NCBI RefSeq assembly: GCF_013402875.1
Contig: NZ_CP058579.1
Coordinates: forward strand, 2,294,001 to 2,358,000
Reading direction: 5' to 3'
Source of the DNA: Halorarum salinum
GTDB taxonomy: Archaea > Halobacteriota > Halobacteria > Halobacteriales > Haloferacaceae
DNA: 64,000 bases
Position 1 is the first letter of the stretch. Each line of letters opens with the position of its first letter. Shown piece by piece: positions 63,952-64,000 of the stretch. A program made the position numbers and the translations under genes. The notes beneath the pieces are model-generated. The model made no database searches. It worked only from the letters and a program-made list of their open reading frames with translations, and was not told the DNA's origin.

Positions 63952-64000
63952 CGGTTACGGGTAATAAACGACGTATAATAAATCACACTGGCGGTACTCG

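Overview
The window is haloarchaeal DNA (class Halobacteria). The evidence is the very high G+C, strongly acidic proteins, Tat-type lipoprotein signals, a halocyanin-like copper protein, DNA topoisomerase VI next to gyrase, an archaeal GHMP-type shikimate kinase, a proteasome beta subunit, and many start codons overlapping the preceding stop (ATGA, GTGA, TAATG). No rRNA, tRNA or CRISPR array was found.

Two halves are visible. From about 2 to 25 kb the DNA is accessory: less G+C-rich by eye, with broken genes, long gaps and stress or sulfur functions. From about 25 to 64 kb it is dense, G+C-rich and mostly housekeeping.

Left half. At the edge are a partial ZIP transporter, a copper protein and an ABM-like protein. 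A decayed patch follows (frameshifted HTH regulator, alpha/beta hydrolase without nucleophile, DASS-type transporter pseudogene) around an intact methyltransferase and a VIT-type transporter. Next come a CuA-domain lipoprotein with a SHOCT protein, an aspartoacylase-like hydrolase, a DoxX pair and a DUF2270 protein. Between 11.3 and 19.5 kb lies a coherent reactive-sulfur locus: DUF302, winged-helix regulator, TauE/SafE, a 49-aa microprotein, two YeeE/YedE halves and a rhodanese-MBL fusion on the minus strand; TusA, DsrE2, a second rhodanese-MBL fusion and an MFS transporter diverge from it. It resembles the bacterial BigR/Blh hydrogen sulfide/persulfide operons with a different regulator. At 20.4-22.9 kb an HxlR regulator diverges from SDR-DoxX-CatE, like the Bacillus catDE quinone-response system. 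Gene remnants and a VOC protein close this half.

Right half. Shikimate kinase and chorismate mutase; a three-gene lipoprotein/membrane operon; DUF5796, USP, HtrA-like protease, thioesterase, a soluble transducer, DUF151 and glycerate kinase; TraB and an M50 protease; an overlapping pair (aldehyde dehydrogenase plus an IlvB-like ThDP enzyme without a small subunit) that matches the cyanobacterial 2-oxoglutarate decarboxylase/succinic semialdehyde dehydrogenase bypass; purM; PPOX and CBS proteins; psmB; a beta-CASP-like MBL protein; a glutamate-cysteine ligase homologue; DNA ligase; then top6BA diverging from gyrBA, and a DUF7504-like regulator.

A repeated intergenic element occurs at 36.07, 36.40 and 42.36 kb, with a half copy at 48.15 kb. 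Its conserved flanks (GGGACTGAAAGG and GGGGCTTTCG) enclose 13-14 bp stems whose sequence differs in every full copy but always pairs.
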